Notes: generated by a model not told the origin, from the sequence alone. Counted from the first letter of the stretch, positions 46,021-55,338 are shown. The stretch: DNA of 64,000 bases from Hephaestia sp. MAHUQ-44 (GCF_023806085.1 NZ_JAMSLX010000012.1:32896-96895); one strand, 5' to 3'. A program made the numbers and translations.

Positions 46021-48341
46021 AATTTCACCCCCGCTTCGACGAAGAAGGTGCGCTGCGGATAAGGGTGGAACACCCAGGCACGATCGTTGGTGAGATTGTT
46101 GACCCCGCCCGAGAAGCGCAGCCGCTCGGTCACGTCGAGATTGGCCTTGAGATCGAGCGCGAACAGTTCCGAGGTATAGCCATAGGTGTCGCCGCGCAGC
46201 AGCCCGTCGAGATCAGTATTGGGGCGGCTCGCATAGCGCGCGCCGACCACGGCCTGCACATTCGGCAGCAGCCGCCAGCGCAGATTGCCGTTCAGCCGCC
46301 AGCGCGGGATGCGCGGGAACTGGACCCCGACCGAGGCGGGATCGGCGCGGTTCTTCGCGGTGATCGCATCGATCCACGCCGCATTGGCATCCACATCGAG
46401 CCCATCGAGCGGCCAGTTGCGCGCCTCGGCGATCAGTTCGACACCGATCTGGCGGGTGGCGTCGATATTCTTGAAGCTCGCGGTCGAGACGCCGTTCTGG
46501 TTGAAGCCGATGAAACTGAAGATCGCATCGCGCACCCGCTGGTAGAACAGGCTCGCGGTCAGCGTGACCGGGCCGATCGGGTGGCGGACGAGCAGATTGG
46601 CGTCGCGGCTCTTCTCGGGCTTCAGATCGGGATCGAAGCTGTTCTGGTTGAAGCTGCCGTCGCCGTTGAGCGAGCCCTGAAACAGTTCGCCCACGGTCGG
46701 GAAACGGGTCGCGGTCGCAAGGCTCAATTCGGCCACCCAATCGGGCGTAAAAGCGTGGCGCAGCGACAGCTTGGGGCTGAACGCCGATTGCGCGCGCGTG
46801 GCATACAGGCGGGTGGCATAATCGGCCCCTGCCCTTCCGGTGAGCCCGCCATCGAAGGCGCGCCACCAATCCACGCGGGCCCCCAGCGTGAGCAGCGTAT
46901 CCGCGCCGAGTTGGATCGCATCCTCACCGAACATTCCGATCATGCGCGTGCGGCCGAAGGTACGGGTGCGCAGCACGCGCCCGGTCGCGGCGCGCCAATC
47001 GTCGGTGGCGAACACGCTCTGGTCGGTTTCGTAGCGATTGGCGTTGAGCCCGACCGCGATATCGTGCGCACCAAGGCGGCGCGCCGCGACCAGATCGCCG
47101 GTCAACCAGCCGGTCGGCCCCTGATCGGTGAGTTGCCCCGCGCCGTTGGTGACGCCCGCCTGCCAGCCGTTCGACGTCCGGCTCGACTGGTTGGCAAAAC
47201 GCAATGTCGAGAGATTGGCGCGCACCGTGAAGCCCGCGACCGGCGCCTCGATCCGCACGCCCGCGAGCCATTCATCCTTGTCGGCAATGCCGAGCCGGAA
47301 GGTCGTGGCGGGATCGAACGTCCAGCTATGGCCGCCGGTGCTGACGACACGCACGGCGTCGCCGTAAAAGGGCGCCCCGGTCGCATCGCGCAGATAGGTT
47401 TGCGGATCGAGCATGGTTTCGCGGTTCCACCAATAAGCGACCAGCGCCTCGGCATGGAAGCCGCCGCGATCGTAACGCAGTTGCGCACGCGCCTGATCGT
47501 GCCGTGCCGTGACGGGCGAATAATCGCCCGCGACAGGCGCGACGATGGCCCCCGTGCCGCTGATCGGCACGCCCGCGGGATCAGCGATCGCGCCGGTGAT
47601 CGGGGTGCCCGCAGCGGGATCGCCGTAGAGCGCCGCCGCATAGCCGAGCTGATAGAATTGCTGCGGCTGGCCGGTATTCTCTAGCTGGCGCACCGACACG
47701 CGCAGCCCCCACGGGCTGTCCGCCGGTTTGAGCACGAACCCCGCCTCGGCCGCATAACCGTAATAGGTGTCGCGGGTGGCATATTGGCGATAGGGCTGTG
47801 CGAAGCCCTGCACCGTGCCGAAGGCCGAGGTTTCGGTGGGCGCGCGGGTGGTGATGTTGACGATGCCGCCCATCGAATTGCCCGCATAGCGCGCCGAATA
47901 GGGGCCGTAGACGACATCGAACTGCGCGACCTCGGTGGGCGAGACGATTCCCCAGGCCGGCGGATAGCTGAACGAATTGCCGAGGAAGTTCGACACTACG
48001 AAACCGTCGACCATCACCAGGCTGCGCGCCGATTGGGTCGAATGCGTGCCGCGAAAGCCCGGCACCGCATTGTTGTCGCCAATGAAGCGCGTGCGCACGA
48101 AGAAATCGGGCGCGTATTTGATCAGATCCTCGGTGTTGGCGGCGTTGACTCCGGCGAACTGGGCGTCGCCAAGGCTGACCGACAGCCCACGCGGGACAAT
48201 CGTGATCGGCATGTTCTTCTGCCCGACGACGAGGATGTCGCGGCCGGGATCGGCGGGCGCATCCTGCGCGTGGACGGGTGCCGCGGCGAGCGCCGACAGC
48301 AGGACGAGCGCGCTGAAGTGCGCGCGGTAACGAATATTCAT
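46017..48341 (-). CDS. TonB-dependent outer-membrane receptor 2 (metal-receptor operon)
   Basis: This encodes 774 residues from ATG 48341. A signal peptide (ALVLLSALAAAPVHAQ) precedes a TonB-box-like DILVVGQ. The plug follows (about 45-160, with TEDLIKYAPDFFVRTRF and VVYGPYSARYAGNSMGG), then a barrel ending RTFFVEAGVKL. It is coupled to the PepSY gene downstream and preceded by a His-rich DUF2946 protein, an arrangement I associate with copper or other divalent-metal receptors. The metal is not shown by sequence alone. Confidence 0.9.
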   Translation of the reverse strand: MNIRYRAHFSALVLLSALAAAPVHAQDAPADPGRDILVVGQKNMPITIVPRGLSVSLGDAQFAGVNAANTEDLIKYAPDFFVRTRFIGDNNAVPGFRGTHSTQSARSLVMVDGFVVSNFLGNSFSYPPAWGIVSPTEVAQFDVVYGPYSARYAGNSMGGIVNITTRAPTETSAFGTVQGFAQPYRQYATRDTYYGYAAEAGFVLKPADSPWGLRVSVRQLENTGQPQQFYQLGYAAALYGDPAAGTPITGAIADPAGVPISGTGAIVAPVAGDYSPVTARHDQARAQLRYDRGGFHAEALVAYWWNRETMLDPQTYLRDATGAPFYGDAVRVVSTGGHSWTFDPATTFRLGIADKDEWLAGVRIEAPVAGFTVRANLSTLRFANQSSRTSNGWQAGVTNGAGQLTDQGPTGWLTGDLVAARRLGAHDIAVGLNANRYETDQSVFATDDWRAATGRVLRTRTFGRTRMIGMFGEDAIQLGADTLLTLGARVDWWRAFDGGLTGRAGADYATRLYATRAQSAFSPKLSLRHAFTPDWVAELSLATATRFPTVGELFQGSLNGDGSFNQNSFDPDLKPEKSRDANLLVRHPIGPVTLTASLFYQRVRDAIFSFIGFNQNGVSTASFKNIDATRQIGVELIAEARNWPLDGLDVDANAAWIDAITAKNRADPASVGVQFPRIPRWRLNGNLRWRLLPNVQAVVGARYASRPNTDLDGLLRGDTYGYTSELFALDLKANLDVTERLRFSGGVNNLTNDRAWVFHPYPQRTFFVEAGVKL

Positions 48342-48393
48342 GAGGACTCCTTGCTCAACCAGCAACGGACGCGCGGGAGGCGCGCCCGGACGG

Positions 48394-48903
48394 TCAGGCG
48401 AGAAGCGGTGGCCCGGTGGGCGGCGGGGGCGGCGCGGCGAGCCCGTGGCCAACGGTCGTGACCGCCCGCACCGGCGCGCGGGGTTGTACCATCGCCGGGA
48501 CAACAGCGGGAGCAAGCACCAGATCGGGGAGCGACGCGGCAAGCCCAAGCCCGGCAAAGGTGCACGGATGGCTGCCGTGATCGTAGAGCGATGCGTGATC
48601 GTGCGATGCGTCGACGGTGGCGGCGCCAGCGTGATCGCCATGCGTCACCGCCGGTTCGGTGTGGGCGGTCGCGTGATCGCCATGGCCGGTGGCATGGTGT
48701 GCGCCATCATGATCGTGCCCGGCCGGCGCGGCGACCGGATCGAGCGGCCCGGTGCCCGAGCAGAGCGTGAGCCGCACCGTGCCCGCGGTATCGGTGATCG
48801 GCATCCAGCCTTCGGGCACGCCCATGCGCACCAGCACCGCGCAGGCGAACAGCACGATCATCAGGTGGCGCTGGAACGCCGTTACGGGCCGAAACGCCTG
48901 CAT
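48394..48903 (-). CDS. DUF2946-like His-rich membrane protein
   Basis: This encodes about 169 residues from ATG 48903; a GTG at 48933 would add ten. An N-terminal hydrophobic helix (LMIVLFACAVLVRMGVP) is followed by LTLCSGTG and a strongly His/Asp/Gly/Ala-rich region (HDHDGAHHATGHGDHATAHT), then HPCTFAGLGLAA and a Pro-rich end. The CSG and HPC-like spacing and membrane start match DUF2946. These are small proteins next to metal receptors; the histidines suggest periplasmic metal binding. It lies 52 nt before receptor 2 and is divergent from the LytS-type kinase gene. Confidence 0.78.
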   Translation of the reverse strand: MQAFRPVTAFQRHLMIVLFACAVLVRMGVPEGWMPITDTAGTVRLTLCSGTGPLDPVAAPAGHDHDGAHHATGHGDHATAHTEPAVTHGDHAGAATVDASHDHASLYDHGSHPCTFAGLGLAASLPDLVLAPAVVPAMVQPRAPVRAVTTVGHGLAAPPPPPTGPPLLA

Positions 48904-49014
48904 GTCCGCGCCATGCCATTGTGGCGGCGCCACCGCAATCGGCCCGATTGTCCCGCCCCGCGCGGCGCGTGCCCCTTCCCGCCGCGCGGCGAGCCGTTAT
49001 ATGCAAGCGTTACC

Positions 49015-50151
49015 ATGCGCGCGCCCCGCCCCATCCTTCCCGAGTTGAAGCCCGGCACGACGCCGGGGATCTTCTCGCGGCCGTTCTTCGAGGACAAGAA
49101 CCGCGCGTTTTGGATCCTCCAGGGCGCGGGGTGGCTGGGCTATCTGCTGCTGCGCACCGTCGTGAGCATTTCCAACGGCTTCGACCTCAAGATCATCGTC
49201 AATGCGGTGATCGAGGCGATCATCGGTTATTGCATCACATTGCTGCTTTCGACGCTGTTCGGTTTCTATCGTCGTCGGCTGCCGCAGATCACGGGCATTT
49301 TGCTCTCGCTGGCGACGCTGGCGGCGGCGACAATGCTGTTCGCGGTGCTCGACGCGTTCAATTTCTCGCTGTCGAGCGACCAGCCCGGCGTGACGCTGAC
49401 GCGCGCGATCGGGGCAACCTATATCGCCTTCATTTCGCTGACCGGCTGGTCGGCACTCTATTTCGGGATCAATTACTATCTGATCGTCGAGGATCAGATC
49501 GACCAGCTTTCCAAGCTCGAGACGCAGGCCTCGACCGCGCAGCTCGCGATGTTGCGCTATCAGCTCAACCCGCATTTCCTGTTCAACACGCTCAATTCGA
49601 TCTCGACGCTGGTGCTGCTCAAGCAGACCGAGCGGGCGAACGCGATGCTGAGCCGGTTATCGTCGTTCCTGCGTTATACCCTGGCCAACGAACCGACCGC
49701 GAACGTGACGCTGGCGCAGGAGGTGGAGACGCTCAAACTCTATCTCGAGATCGAAAAGATGCGGTTCGAGGAACGATTGCGCCCGCAATTCGATATCGAC
49801 CCCAAGGTAGAGAAAGCACGGCTGCCGTCGCTGCTGCTCCAGCCGCTGGTGGAGAATGCGATCAAATATGCGGTAACCCCCAAGGAAGAAGGCGCCGAAA
49901 TCGTCGTCAAGGCGCGGCTGGCCGGAGACAGAGTGCAGATCACCGTGACCGACACCGGTCCGGGGTTGCGCGAAACGAAAACACGCCCAAGCCTTTCGAC
50001 CGGGGTTGGGCTGACCAATATCAGGGACAGGCTGGCGCAGGCATTCGGGCCTGACCACCGATTTGAGACGAGATCGAACCGCGGGGGAGGGTTCGGGGTG
50101 GACATTGAAATTCCGTTCCAGCTCGAGGAACCGACAAGAGAGGCCGCATGA
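49015..50151 (+). CDS. LytS-type sensor histidine kinase
   Basis: This encodes 378 residues from ATG 49015. Four hydrophobic segments (about 35-52, 58-82, 93-115, 135-157) place the N-terminal half in the inner membrane. The His_kinase (PF06580) motif YQLNPHFLFNTLNS follows, with His187, and then an HATPase (LVENAIKYAV, DTGPGL, GVGLTNI). It would phosphorylate the LytTR regulator, whose gene overlaps it by ATGA (50148-50151). It is divergent from the DUF2946/receptor 2 operon, a plausible target. Confidence 0.92.
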   Translation: MRAPRPILPELKPGTTPGIFSRPFFEDKNRAFWILQGAGWLGYLLLRTVVSISNGFDLKIIVNAVIEAIIGYCITLLLSTLFGFYRRRLPQITGILLSLATLAAATMLFAVLDAFNFSLSSDQPGVTLTRAIGATYIAFISLTGWSALYFGINYYLIVEDQIDQLSKLETQASTAQLAMLRYQLNPHFLFNTLNSISTLVLLKQTERANAMLSRLSSFLRYTLANEPTANVTLAQEVETLKLYLEIEKMRFEERLRPQFDIDPKVEKARLPSLLLQPLVENAIKYAVTPKEEGAEIVVKARLAGDRVQITVTDTGPGLRETKTRPSLSTGVGLTNIRDRLAQAFGPDHRFETRSNRGGGFGVDIEIPFQLEEPTREAA

Positions 50152-50945
50152 CGATCAGAACGATTTTAGTGGATGACGAGTCACTGGCGATCCAGGGGCT
50201 GCAATTACGGCTTGAGAGCCACGATGATGTCGACATCATCGACACCTGCACCAACGGCCGCGAAGCGATCCGGTCGATCAAGACCAACAAGCCCGACCTC
50301 GTCTTTCTCGACATCCAGATGCCCGGTTTCGACGGCTTTTCGGTGGTCCAGGGGTTGATGGAGATCGAACCGCCGCTGTTCGTGTTCGTGACCGCTTATT
50401 CGGATCACGCGATCCGCGCCTTCGAAGCGCAGGCGGTCGATTACCTGATGAAGCCGGTCGAGGAAGCGCGGCTAGCCGATACGCTCGACCGCGTCCGGCT
50501 GCGGCTGGCCGAGAAGCGCAACGTCGAGGAAATCGAGAAGCTCAAGGAAGTGCTCGCCGAGGTCGCCCCCGAGGCAGCCGAGCATATGGGCGACGGCGGC
50601 GAACTCGCGGCAAACCGGTTCGAGAAACTGATCAACATCAAGGATCGCGGCCAGATTTTCCGCGTCGACGTCGATACGATCGAAAGCGTCGAGGCGGCGG
50701 GCGATTATATGTGCATCAAGACCGGCGACAATACGCTGATCCTGCGCGAAACGATGAAGGATCTGGAAAAGCGCCTCGATCCGCGCCGCTTCCAGCGCGT
50801 CCACCGCTCGACGATCGTCAATCTCGACCTCGTCCGGCAGGTCAAGCCGCACACCAATGGCGAATGCTTCCTGGTGCTCGATTCGGGCGCGCAGGTGAAA
50901 GTCAGCCGCTCGTATCGCGACGTGGTCGCACGGTTCGTTCACTAA
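50148..50945 (+). CDS. LytTR-family response regulator
   Basis: This encodes 265 residues. The receiver domain (1-120) has Asp9/Asp10, phosphoacceptor Asp55 in VFLDIQMPGFDG, Thr82 and Lys102. The C-terminal LytTR DNA-binding domain (about 165-262) shows DTIESVEAAGDYMCIKTGD, RFQRVHRSTIVNLD and VSRSYRD. It is coupled to the LytS-type kinase. Its TAA stop is the first triplet of a 105-bp structured repeat. Confidence 0.93.
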   Translation: MTIRTILVDDESLAIQGLQLRLESHDDVDIIDTCTNGREAIRSIKTNKPDLVFLDIQMPGFDGFSVVQGLMEIEPPLFVFVTAYSDHAIRAFEAQAVDYLMKPVEEARLADTLDRVRLRLAEKRNVEEIEKLKEVLAEVAPEAAEHMGDGGELAANRFEKLINIKDRGQIFRVDVDTIESVEAAGDYMCIKTGDNTLILRETMKDLEKRLDPRRFQRVHRSTIVNLDLVRQVKPHTNGECFLVLDSGAQVKVSRSYRDVVARFVH

Positions 50946-51047
50946 GTCGGTCTGGCTCTAACAAAACCGGACCGACTCTGGATGATCTTTCGTTTGCCGC
51001 GATTTCCGAGTCGCCAGATGATTCCATCTGGCTCGACATCACTCTAG
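50943..51047 (+). repeat. 105-bp structured repeat, copy D1
   Basis: It begins at the TAA of the LytTR gene and ends CACTCTAG. Hairpin 1 pairs AGTCGGTCTGG (50945-50955) with CCGGACCGACT (50967-50977). Hairpin 2 pairs GCCAGATG (51013-51020) with CATCTGGC (51025-51032), extended by CGA/TCG across a three-base bulge. Copies D2 and D3 are at 54279-54386 and 55463-55570. Confidence 0.9.
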
Positions 51048-51203
51048 GCACCGGCCCCCAACGCCAAAAGAATGCCGCGCCCGCCCGCCGGATAAAGGGG
51101 GCGACGGGCGCGGCAGGTTGGGGGTTCCGCCACGGCGCGGCACATGGCGCCGATGGCGGAAATCTGACGGACGAAGCGCAAGGGGGCCGCGCCCGCCTCC
51201 CGG

Positions 51204-51467
51204 TTATTTCCTGGCGACGATCTTCACACCGTGTTCAGCCCATTCCGCCTGAGTCAGGCATGGATCCTTGGGCAGATCGGCACGCTTGTCCTTGGGCGCG
51301 GTGCTGCGCGGAAGGCAGACTTTGGTTATTTCGGGCGTGAAATACTTGGCCGATACCTCGATGATGCGGTCCTTCGCCATCGCCGTGGCGGGCAGCAGGC
51401 CGGTGCCGAGCAGGGTTGCAGCGCCGGCGAGGACGATCAGGCGGGCGGGAACCGAAAGCTTGGACAT
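51204..51467 (-). CDS. Small secreted Cys-pair protein (paralogue of the gene at 14739-15011)
   Basis: This encodes 87 residues from ATG 51467, with AAGGAG at good spacing. A signal peptide (LIVLAGAATLLGTGLLPATAMA) leads to a mature domain with VCLPRSTAPKD, then PCLTQAEWAEHGVKI. Two cysteines are about 19 residues apart, with Trp six residues after the second, as in 14739-15011. It is probably periplasmic with a disulfide; the role is unknown. It is convergent with the LytTR gene across repeat D1. Confidence 0.74.
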   Translation of the reverse strand: MSKLSVPARLIVLAGAATLLGTGLLPATAMAKDRIIEVSAKYFTPEITKVCLPRSTAPKDKRADLPKDPCLTQAEWAEHGVKIVARK

Positions 51468-51795
51468 CAGAATTCTCCTTGGACGCGGTGACATCTGAGA
51501 CAGGCCAGGGCCCGCCTACAGCCGTGGCACTGCATTAATGATGCCAAACACCAAAAGCCGCGGACAAGCACCACCACGCCGTCACGAAAGCACAAGAAAA
51601 CGCCGAATTGTGGGACCAGGTGCGAAAATCTGGCCATGTGGCCAATCGCCAGTGTCGGCGCCACCGTTCGGAACCGGACACAATCGCGCGCTTATGGTCA
51701 ATCGCGTCGCCCGCCCCTCCCGATCATGACTTTAGCAACCGGGCCGATCGCGAATCCTGTATCGTCGCACGGGCACGACTCGACGCGGAGGCTGC
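51468..51795. other. Intergenic region, nothing certain seen
   Basis: About 330 nt lie between a secreted-protein gene (minus) and the PEP-mutase-like gene (plus). Promoters for both must be here. The short dyad TGGCCATGTGGCCA (about 51634-51647) is the only structure I notice. Small ORFs on either strand lack ribosome sites and family features. Confidence 0.45.
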
Positions 51796-52548
51796 ATGAC
51801 CGACCTTTTCCAGCGCTTCGCGGCGCTCCACCTTCCCGGAACGCCGCTGATCCTGTTCAACATCTGGGATGCCGGCAGCGCCGCGGCGGCCGAGCGCGCA
51901 GGTGCCAAAGCCATCGCCACCGGCAGCGTCTCGGTGGCGACCGCGCAAGGCTTCAGCGATGGCGAGAATTTGCCGATCGACGCGGCGCTCGCCAATGCGC
52001 ACCGGATCGTCGAGACCGTGACGCTACCGGTCACGGTCGATTTCGAGGGCGGCTACGCGGCCGATCCCGAGGGCGTGGGGAGAAACCTCGCCCGGCTCGC
52101 CGCGACCGGGGCGATCGGCGCCAATGTCGAGGATCAAATGGTCGGCGGCGTTGGCCTGTACACCGTGGCCGCGCAGGCCAAGCGGATCGCCGCCGCCCGC
52201 GCGGCTGTGGGGGCCAGTTTCTTCATCAACGCGCGCACCGACATTTTCCTCAAGGCCAAGCGCGAAACGCACGACGCGGCGATGGTCGATAGCGCGATCG
52301 AACGCGCGCATGCCTATGCCGGAGCGGGTGCGAGCGGTTTCTTCGTACCGGGGCTCGGCGATCTCGCGCTGCTCGAACGCGTCTGCCGCGAATCGCCGCT
52401 GCCGGTGAATTTCATGGCCTATCCCGGCGCGCCCTCAGCAGCCGAGGTCGCGCGGACGGGCGTCGCGCGGATCAGCCACGGGCCGTTTCCTTATTATCTG
52501 GCGATCGAAGCGTTCGAAACCGCTGCCCGCACCGCGCTGACCCCGTGA
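51796..52548 (+). CDS. Isocitrate lyase/phosphoenolpyruvate mutase superfamily protein
   Basis: This encodes 250 residues with GGAGG upstream of ATG 51796. It has the TIM-barrel of the PEP mutase/isocitrate lyase superfamily: LFNIWDAGSAAAAERAGAKAIATGS, metal-binding VTVDFEGGYA, GANVEDQ, FFINARTDIF and GASGFFVPG. The catalytic Cys loop (KKCGH) of isocitrate and methylisocitrate lyases is not seen. It therefore belongs to the broader group that includes carboxyvinyl-carboxyphosphonate mutase-like and oxaloacetate-decarboxylase-like enzymes. The substrate is unknown. Confidence 0.85.
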   Translation: MTDLFQRFAALHLPGTPLILFNIWDAGSAAAAERAGAKAIATGSVSVATAQGFSDGENLPIDAALANAHRIVETVTLPVTVDFEGGYAADPEGVGRNLARLAATGAIGANVEDQMVGGVGLYTVAAQAKRIAAARAAVGASFFINARTDIFLKAKRETHDAAMVDSAIERAHAYAGAGASGFFVPGLGDLALLERVCRESPLPVNFMAYPGAPSAAEVARTGVARISHGPFPYYLAIEAFETAARTALTP

Positions 52549-52582
52549 AAGCCGTTTGCGCAGCGCGGGCAAGGCGGCCTCG

Positions 52583-53749
52583 TCAGATCGCCATGCCGAG
52601 CCGGTCGATATTCCGGCGCAGGCGCATCAACGCCGCCACCGAGGCGGTGGGGATCAGCCCGTGGCGATCGGGCGGCACATCGAGCAACAGATTGGTGCCG
52701 CGCGAGCGCGCCGTCAGATACATGCCGAGCAGTTCGGGGTCGCTGCGCGGCATATCGCCATCGACGAAAAACCATTGCTTGCCGATCGGATCGCACACCT
52801 CACCCGGCATGTAATAGCGCCTGTTTTCAATGCTCTGCCACGCGACATGGCCGGTGTGGCTATTGGGCAGAAAGCGTTCGATCGCGATCAGATCCGACGG
52901 CCAGGCATAGCTGATATTATAGTTCGACCCATCGCCGACGCCGCTGTTCATCATGACCACGGCATCGGGCTGAAGCTCGGCGATCCGGCCGTAGAGTTGA
53001 TTGCGGAAACCGCGCGGCAGGACGCCCGGAATATCGATCCAGACCTCACCGATCCGGCCGTATTGCGTCAACAATTCCTCGATCTGGCGCATCTGGAAAT
53101 CCTGATACGCCCGCGTGGTATGCGCGCGCAGATACCAAGCGTCATATTGGCCTTGGGCCGCCTTGAATTCCTTGCCGTCCGACGGCGTGATCGAACCGAA
53201 GCGGTTGTGATTGTCCCACGAGCAATAATAGAAGCCGGGCATCACCCCGCGGCGATCGCACGCACGCACGAACGCCTCGACCACATCGGTCCGGTTACCG
53301 CTGGTCGCGACGCTGTAATCGGTGTGTTTGCTCGGCCACAGGCAGTGGCCGGCGACGTGTTTTACGGTCAGCACCGCATATTTCATGCCCGCATCGCGCG
53401 CGACGCCGACCCATTGATCGACATCGAGGCGATCCGGTGCGTAGCGCGCCGAAGGGGTATTGCCGCTCGACAATTCGGCACCATCGAAGGTGCTCATCCC
53501 GAAGTGGATGAACATGCCGTAGCCGAGCTTTTCCCAGGCGCGCAGTTTCTCGATCGGCAGCCGCTGCGCACCGCGCTCATCCACCGTGCCGGGAGCGGGC
53601 GATGCGCCGGGACCGGCCAGCGCCGGTACCGTCTGCTGGGTCGCCAGTGCCGCGCGCGGCGCCGAGGCCGCGACACCGCCGAGCGCCCCCGCGCCCAGCA
53701 CAGATCGTCTCGAAAACCCCTCGGTCACCAACCCCTCCCCAATAATCAT
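52583..53749 (-). CDS. Alpha-L-fucosidase (GH29 family), Tat-exported
   Basis: This encodes 388 residues. The N-terminus has a twin-arginine signal (SRRSVLGAG, 13-21), so the enzyme is probably exported folded. GH29 marks are LGYGMFIHFGMSTF, the segment TVKHVAGHCLWPS (family version KHHDGFCLW) and the nucleophile site EVWIDIPG with Asp239. Family enzymes release alpha-L-fucose from glycans. The His-His-Asp of the family motif is changed to HVAG, so specificity may differ. It is a single gene, convergent with the PEP-mutase-like gene. Confidence 0.87.
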   Translation of the reverse strand: MIIGEGLVTEGFSRRSVLGAGALGGVAASAPRAALATQQTVPALAGPGASPAPGTVDERGAQRLPIEKLRAWEKLGYGMFIHFGMSTFDGAELSSGNTPSARYAPDRLDVDQWVGVARDAGMKYAVLTVKHVAGHCLWPSKHTDYSVATSGNRTDVVEAFVRACDRRGVMPGFYYCSWDNHNRFGSITPSDGKEFKAAQGQYDAWYLRAHTTRAYQDFQMRQIEELLTQYGRIGEVWIDIPGVLPRGFRNQLYGRIAELQPDAVVMMNSGVGDGSNYNISYAWPSDLIAIERFLPNSHTGHVAWQSIENRRYYMPGEVCDPIGKQWFFVDGDMPRSDPELLGMYLTARSRGTNLLLDVPPDRHGLIPTASVAALMRLRRNIDRLGMAI

Positions 53750-53905
53750 ATTTTATGAATTATCAGTCAGGCGCTGGGGAACAAGCCAGATTCGGCGATC
53801 CCGACGATCGGGCGATCGCAAATCCGGCGAACGCAGATGGCAAGGCGACGCACCGAGCAGGCGCATGCGTCGCCACACTTCGGCACGGGCTCCGTCCCGA
53901 GCGCG

Positions 53906-54175
53906 TTACGCCGGCGAGGTCTCGCTCGCCTTGTCGGCATCGAGGAACCACGCCTCGACCGCGCCGGTCAGCTTGATCGTCAGCGGCCGGCCGTGACGAT
54001 CGACCTTCTTGCCCAGCGCGACGCGGACCCAGCCTTCGGACATCGAATATTCCTCGACATCGGTGCGCTCGACACCCTTGAAGCGGATGCCGATGCCGCG
54101 CTCAAGCACGGCCTGGTCGAAATGCGGGCTGGCGGGATCGATCGCGAGCCGGTCGGGGGGCGAATCAGTGGTCAT
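53906..54175 (-). CDS. DUF3297 protein
   Basis: This encodes 89 residues. It reads PPDRLAIDPASPHFDQ, GIGIRFKG, ERTDVEEYSMSEGWVRV and KKVDRHGRPLTIKLTGAVEAWF, a pattern I recall from DUF3297. This family of small cytosolic proteins is present in many proteobacteria, with no known function. It has no signal peptide or membrane segment. It lies between the fucosidase gene and repeat D2. Confidence 0.85.
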   Translation of the reverse strand: MTTDSPPDRLAIDPASPHFDQAVLERGIGIRFKGVERTDVEEYSMSEGWVRVALGKKVDRHGRPLTIKLTGAVEAWFLDADKASETSPA

Positions 54176-54278
54176 GACTGCGCTTTTGACGCGAAAACGC
54201 CGCCGATACCAGAGCCCGTATCGGCGGCGCGCGCGTGACGCGGGATGCGCTTCACCCCCACATCCCCGATCGGATGCT

Positions 54279-54386
54279 TAGAGTCGGCCCGGTTCTCATG
54301 GACCGGGCCAACTCTGAATTATCTTTTGTTTGCCGTAACTTCCGATTTGCCAGATGATGATTCCATCTGGCTCGAAATCACTCTAG
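54279..54386 (+). repeat. 105-bp structured repeat, copy D2
   Basis: It begins TTAGAGTCGG and ends CACTCTAG. Hairpin 1 pairs AGAGTCGGCCCGGT (54280-54293) with ACCGGGCCAACTCT (54302-54315), with one mismatch. Hairpin 2 keeps GCCAGATG and CATCTGGC with CGA/TCG and a three-base bulge. Its terminal CTAG holds the TAG stop of the minus-strand gene at 54383. Confidence 0.9.
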
Positions 54387-54763
54387 CGGCAGACACGCAC
54401 CCGGACGTGGCGGCCGTAATAGGGATCCCAGCGGCGCTGCGTGTAGCAACGCGGACGATAATCACGGTAGCGATACGAATAATAACGCGGCGGCGGCGCG
54501 TAATAATCGCGGTCATAATAACCGCGATCGTCGTAATAGCGGTCGTCATAGTAACGATTGTCGTAGCGATCATTGTCGCTCGACGCGATCGCGGCGCCGA
54601 CGCCGAGACCGATGATGCCGCCAACGATGGCCGCTGCGGCGGCGTCGCCGCCATGATGATGGCGATCGCGATGCCAACGCTGCGCCTCGGCAGGGGCCGC
54701 CACCGTCAACGCGGTGGCGCCGAGCGCGATGGCAAGACCGGCCTTCTTCAAAAAGGATTGCAT
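54383..54763 (-). CDS. Tyr/Asp/Arg-rich secreted protein with glycine-zipper-like segment
   Basis: This encodes 126 residues from ATG 54763, with GGAGG at good spacing. A signal peptide (LAIALGATALTVAAPAEAQ) is followed by RWHRDRHHHGG. A hydrophobic Gly/Ala segment (AAAAIVGGIIGLGVGAAIAS) resembles the glycine zipper of RcnB/surface-antigen-like proteins. A repetitive tail of DRYDDRYYDDR type follows, with two cysteines near the end (PRCYTQRRW, VRVCR). It is probably envelope-associated; the function is unknown. Its stop codon falls inside repeat D2. Confidence 0.8.
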   Translation of the reverse strand: MQSFLKKAGLAIALGATALTVAAPAEAQRWHRDRHHHGGDAAAAAIVGGIIGLGVGAAIASSDNDRYDNRYYDDRYYDDRGYYDRDYYAPPPRYYSYRYRDYRPRCYTQRRWDPYYGRHVRVRVCR

Positions 54764-54918
54764 GGATGACCTCCGGGTAACGCTGCCAAGCGGGGAATAT
54801 GCAAAAACAACGCGCATTCCCGTTCGGTGTTTCCTTCTGTATCGAGTGGCTGCTGAACTCGCGCGGAACGCGCCGTTAAGCGCCGGTTTAACCGGCCCCA
54901 CCCCGAATTGAGGCACGA

Positions 54919-55338
54919 ATGGCGTATTGGCTGATGAAATCCGAACCCGACGCATATAGTTGGGACGATCTGGTGCGCGATCATGGCACCGAATGGGACG
55001 GCGTGCGCAACAACGCCGCCGCGCTCAACCTGCGCAAGATGGCCATCGGCGATCGCGCCTTTTTCTACCACAGCATGACCGACAAGGCCGCCGTCGGCGT
55101 GATGGAAATCGCGCGCACCGCGCAGCCGGATGGCGATGAAGGCCGGTGGGTGTCGGTCGCGGTCAAGCCCGTCGCGCCGCTCGCGCGGCCGGTGACGCTC
55201 GCCGAGATGAAGGCGACGCCCGCGCTCAAGGACATGGCGACGATCCGCCAGTCGCGGCTGTCGGTATCGCCCGTGACCGACGCCGAATGGGCGACGATCA
55301 TGGCGCTGGCGGCGCGGGCCGCGCCGCTCAGGAAATAG
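54919..55338 (+). CDS. EVE domain-containing protein
   Basis: This encodes 139 residues. The family pattern is YWLMKSEPDAYSWDDL at the N-terminus, WDGVRNNAAALNLRKM, GDRAFFYHS and VGVMEIARTAQPD. EVE is a PUA-like fold thought to read modified bases in nucleic acids and is related to thymocyte nuclear protein 1. It is a complete single-domain protein of usual length. Downstream is a long hairpin and repeat D3, then convergent typA. Confidence 0.93.
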   Translation: MAYWLMKSEPDAYSWDDLVRDHGTEWDGVRNNAAALNLRKMAIGDRAFFYHSMTDKAAVGVMEIARTAQPDGDEGRWVSVAVKPVAPLARPVTLAEMKATPALKDMATIRQSRLSVSPVTDAEWATIMALAARAAPLRK

